A stretch of DNA of 7,591 bases from an uncultured Clostridium sp. (GTDB taxonomy: Bacteria; Bacillota; Clostridia; Christensenellales; Pumilibacteraceae): the NCBI GenBank assembly GCA_900555125.1, contig USKH01000053.1, positions 1-7,591 on the forward strand, given 5' to 3'. The position numbers and the translations under genes were made by a program. The notes below the pieces were generated by a model that saw only the letters and a list, made by a program, of their open reading frames with translations, was not told the origin of the DNA and made no database searches. Numbering within the stretch: position 1 is the stretch's first letter; each line of letters begins with the position of its first letter. This document shows positions 6,529 to 7,591 of this stretch, in pieces.

Positions 6529-7591
6529 ATGAATATTGCCGTTTTTTTCGGCGGAAGAAGCTGTGAACACAACATTAGCGTTGCAACCGGAGTACAGGCG
6601 GCAAACGTTCTTGCCGGAAACGGACATAAGGTGTACTGCGTTTACGTGCGTCGCGACGGAAAATGGAAAAGCAGCCGGGCGTTTTTCGACGTGGAAGTTT
6701 TTCGCGGCGAACCGGGCGGCAGAAGCGTTTACCTCCTCCCCGGCGACAATCGACTGCGCTTTAAGCGTGGCGTAAAGAAGGTTCGCATCGACTGCGCGGT
6801 TTTGTGCATGCACGGCAGAAACGGCGAAGACGGAACTATACAAGGCTTACTGGAACTAAGCCGCATTCCATACACCGGCGGCGACGTTTTTGCAAGCGCG
6901 GCGGGCATGGATAAGCAAATGATGAAAAAGCTGTTCCGTGCGGATAAAATTCCGTCGCTGAAATGCGTTACGATAAGAAAAGGCGAAAATTCCGATAACG
7001 CAATAAAAAAAATAAACTTCGCGTTGGGCTTTCCGGTAATAGTAAAACCGGCAAGAGCGGGAAGCAGCATCGGAATTGGCATAGCGCACGATCGCGACGA
7101 ACTAAGCGTTGCTCTCGAAAGCGCGTTTTTATGGGATACCAAAGTCGTTGTAGAACGGGCAATAAAAAACTTTACCGAGCTTAACTGCGCCGTGATAGGC
7201 GACGGCAGGAAAAGCGAAGCCGGGCAGGTGGAAAAGCCCACTTCCCTATCGGAATTTCTGACATACGACGAGAAATACCACGGCAAAGCAAAGAGCGGTT
7301 CGGGACGGGAATTTCCGGCAAACATCGACGAAGCAACATCGGAGAGAGTGCGCTCGCTTGCCGTACGCGCGTTTGATTCGGTGGGCGCAAGCGGAATAGC
7401 GCGGGTTGATTTTCTTTTGGATAACGACACCGGAAAACTTTACGTAAACGAAATAAACACCATTCCGGGCAGTCTTGCGCTGTATCTCTTCCCCGAAAAG
7501 AGCAAGCGGGAAATGCTGTTTCTTTTAATCGACATTGCCATAAAACGGCAAAAAGAAAACGACCGTCTTTCCTACGTGTACGACGACAAGC
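6529..7591 (+). CDS. ddl: D-alanine--D-alanine ligase family protein (3' end outside the window)
   Basis: The 354 visible residues form an ATP-grasp ligase of the Ddl family, which joins two D-alanines for the peptidoglycan pentapeptide. Seen: GGRSCEHNIS (8-17, E13 contacts the first D-Ala), HGRNGEDGTIQG (95-106), FPVIVKPARAGSS (168-180, ATP lysine K173), VVVER (206-210), omega-loop K249-Y250, ARVDF (291-295, D294 metal) and NEINTIPG (307-314, E308 and N310 metal). Lys-Tyr in the omega loop is the pattern of D-Ala-D-Ala enzymes, not of the VanA-type D-Ala-D-Lac ligases, which have His. After NEINTIPG the sequence reads SLALYLFP in place of the commoner GFTxxSxYP; I recall a similar form in clostridial Ddl-like proteins. 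GGAGG (6518-6522) sits 6 nt before the ATG. The visible length is already about a full Ddl, so the stop is probably just beyond the edge. A related D-Ala-X ligase cannot be excluded. Confidence 0.88.
   Translation, partial: MNIAVFFGGRSCEHNISVATGVQAANVLAGNGHKVYCVYVRRDGKWKSSRAFFDVEVFRGEPGGRSVYLLPGDNRLRFKRGVKKVRIDCAVLCMHGRNGEDGTIQGLLELSRIPYTGGDVFASAAGMDKQMMKKLFRADKIPSLKCVTIRKGENSDNAIKKINFALGFPVIVKPARAGSSIGIGIAHDRDELSVALESAFLWDTKVVVERAIKNFTELNCAVIGDGRKSEAGQVEKPTSLSEFLTYDEKYHGKAKSGSGREFPANIDEATSERVRSLAVRAFDSVGASGIARVDFLLDNDTGKLYVNEINTIPGSLALYLFPEKSKREMLFLLIDIAIKRQKENDRLSYVYDDK

Overview
The window looks like ordinary chromosome from a low-to-moderate-GC Firmicute-like bacterium, most plausibly an uncultured member of the Clostridia. 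This is inference. It rests on sigma-A-type -35/-10 boxes with 17-18 nt spacers, AAGGAG/GGAGG ribosome sites, U-tract terminators, and the types of CCA-adding enzyme, YegS/DgkB lipid kinase and Ddl present. No mobile element, CRISPR array, tRNA or rRNA was seen, and no gap between genes exceeds 300 bases.

Layout from left to right. Positions 1-74 hold a good minus-strand promoter that fires out of the window toward an unseen gene. A GH42 beta-galactosidase (75-2105, minus) follows, with its own near-consensus promoter and ribosome site. A strong terminator (2221-2252) separates it from a three-gene minus-strand operon transcribed in the order cca (tRNA nucleotidyltransferase, 5366-4020), a cytoplasmic SGNH/GDSL hydrolase (4016-3348) and a divergent GpsA-family dehydrogenase (3318-2272). 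Diverging from cca on the plus strand is a YegS/DgkB-type lipid kinase (5528-6388) that ends in a perfect-stem terminator. A D-Ala-D-Ala ligase family gene (6529 onward) runs off the right edge.

Functionally the region mixes housekeeping (tRNA 3'-end maturation, lipid phosphorylation, peptidoglycan precursor synthesis, a possible glycerol-phosphate-type redox step) with one carbohydrate-degradation gene. I see no dedicated multi-gene new system. The most notable signal is in the divergent intergenic region 5367-5527. Both promoters place the expected transcription start at, or one base from, the start codon, and neither gene has a Shine-Dalgarno site. cca and the lipid kinase therefore both appear to be leaderless, while the other genes in the window have ordinary ribosome sites. 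Secondary points are conserved-position changes in the CCA enzyme, in the GpsA-like enzyme and in the Ddl C-terminal signature.
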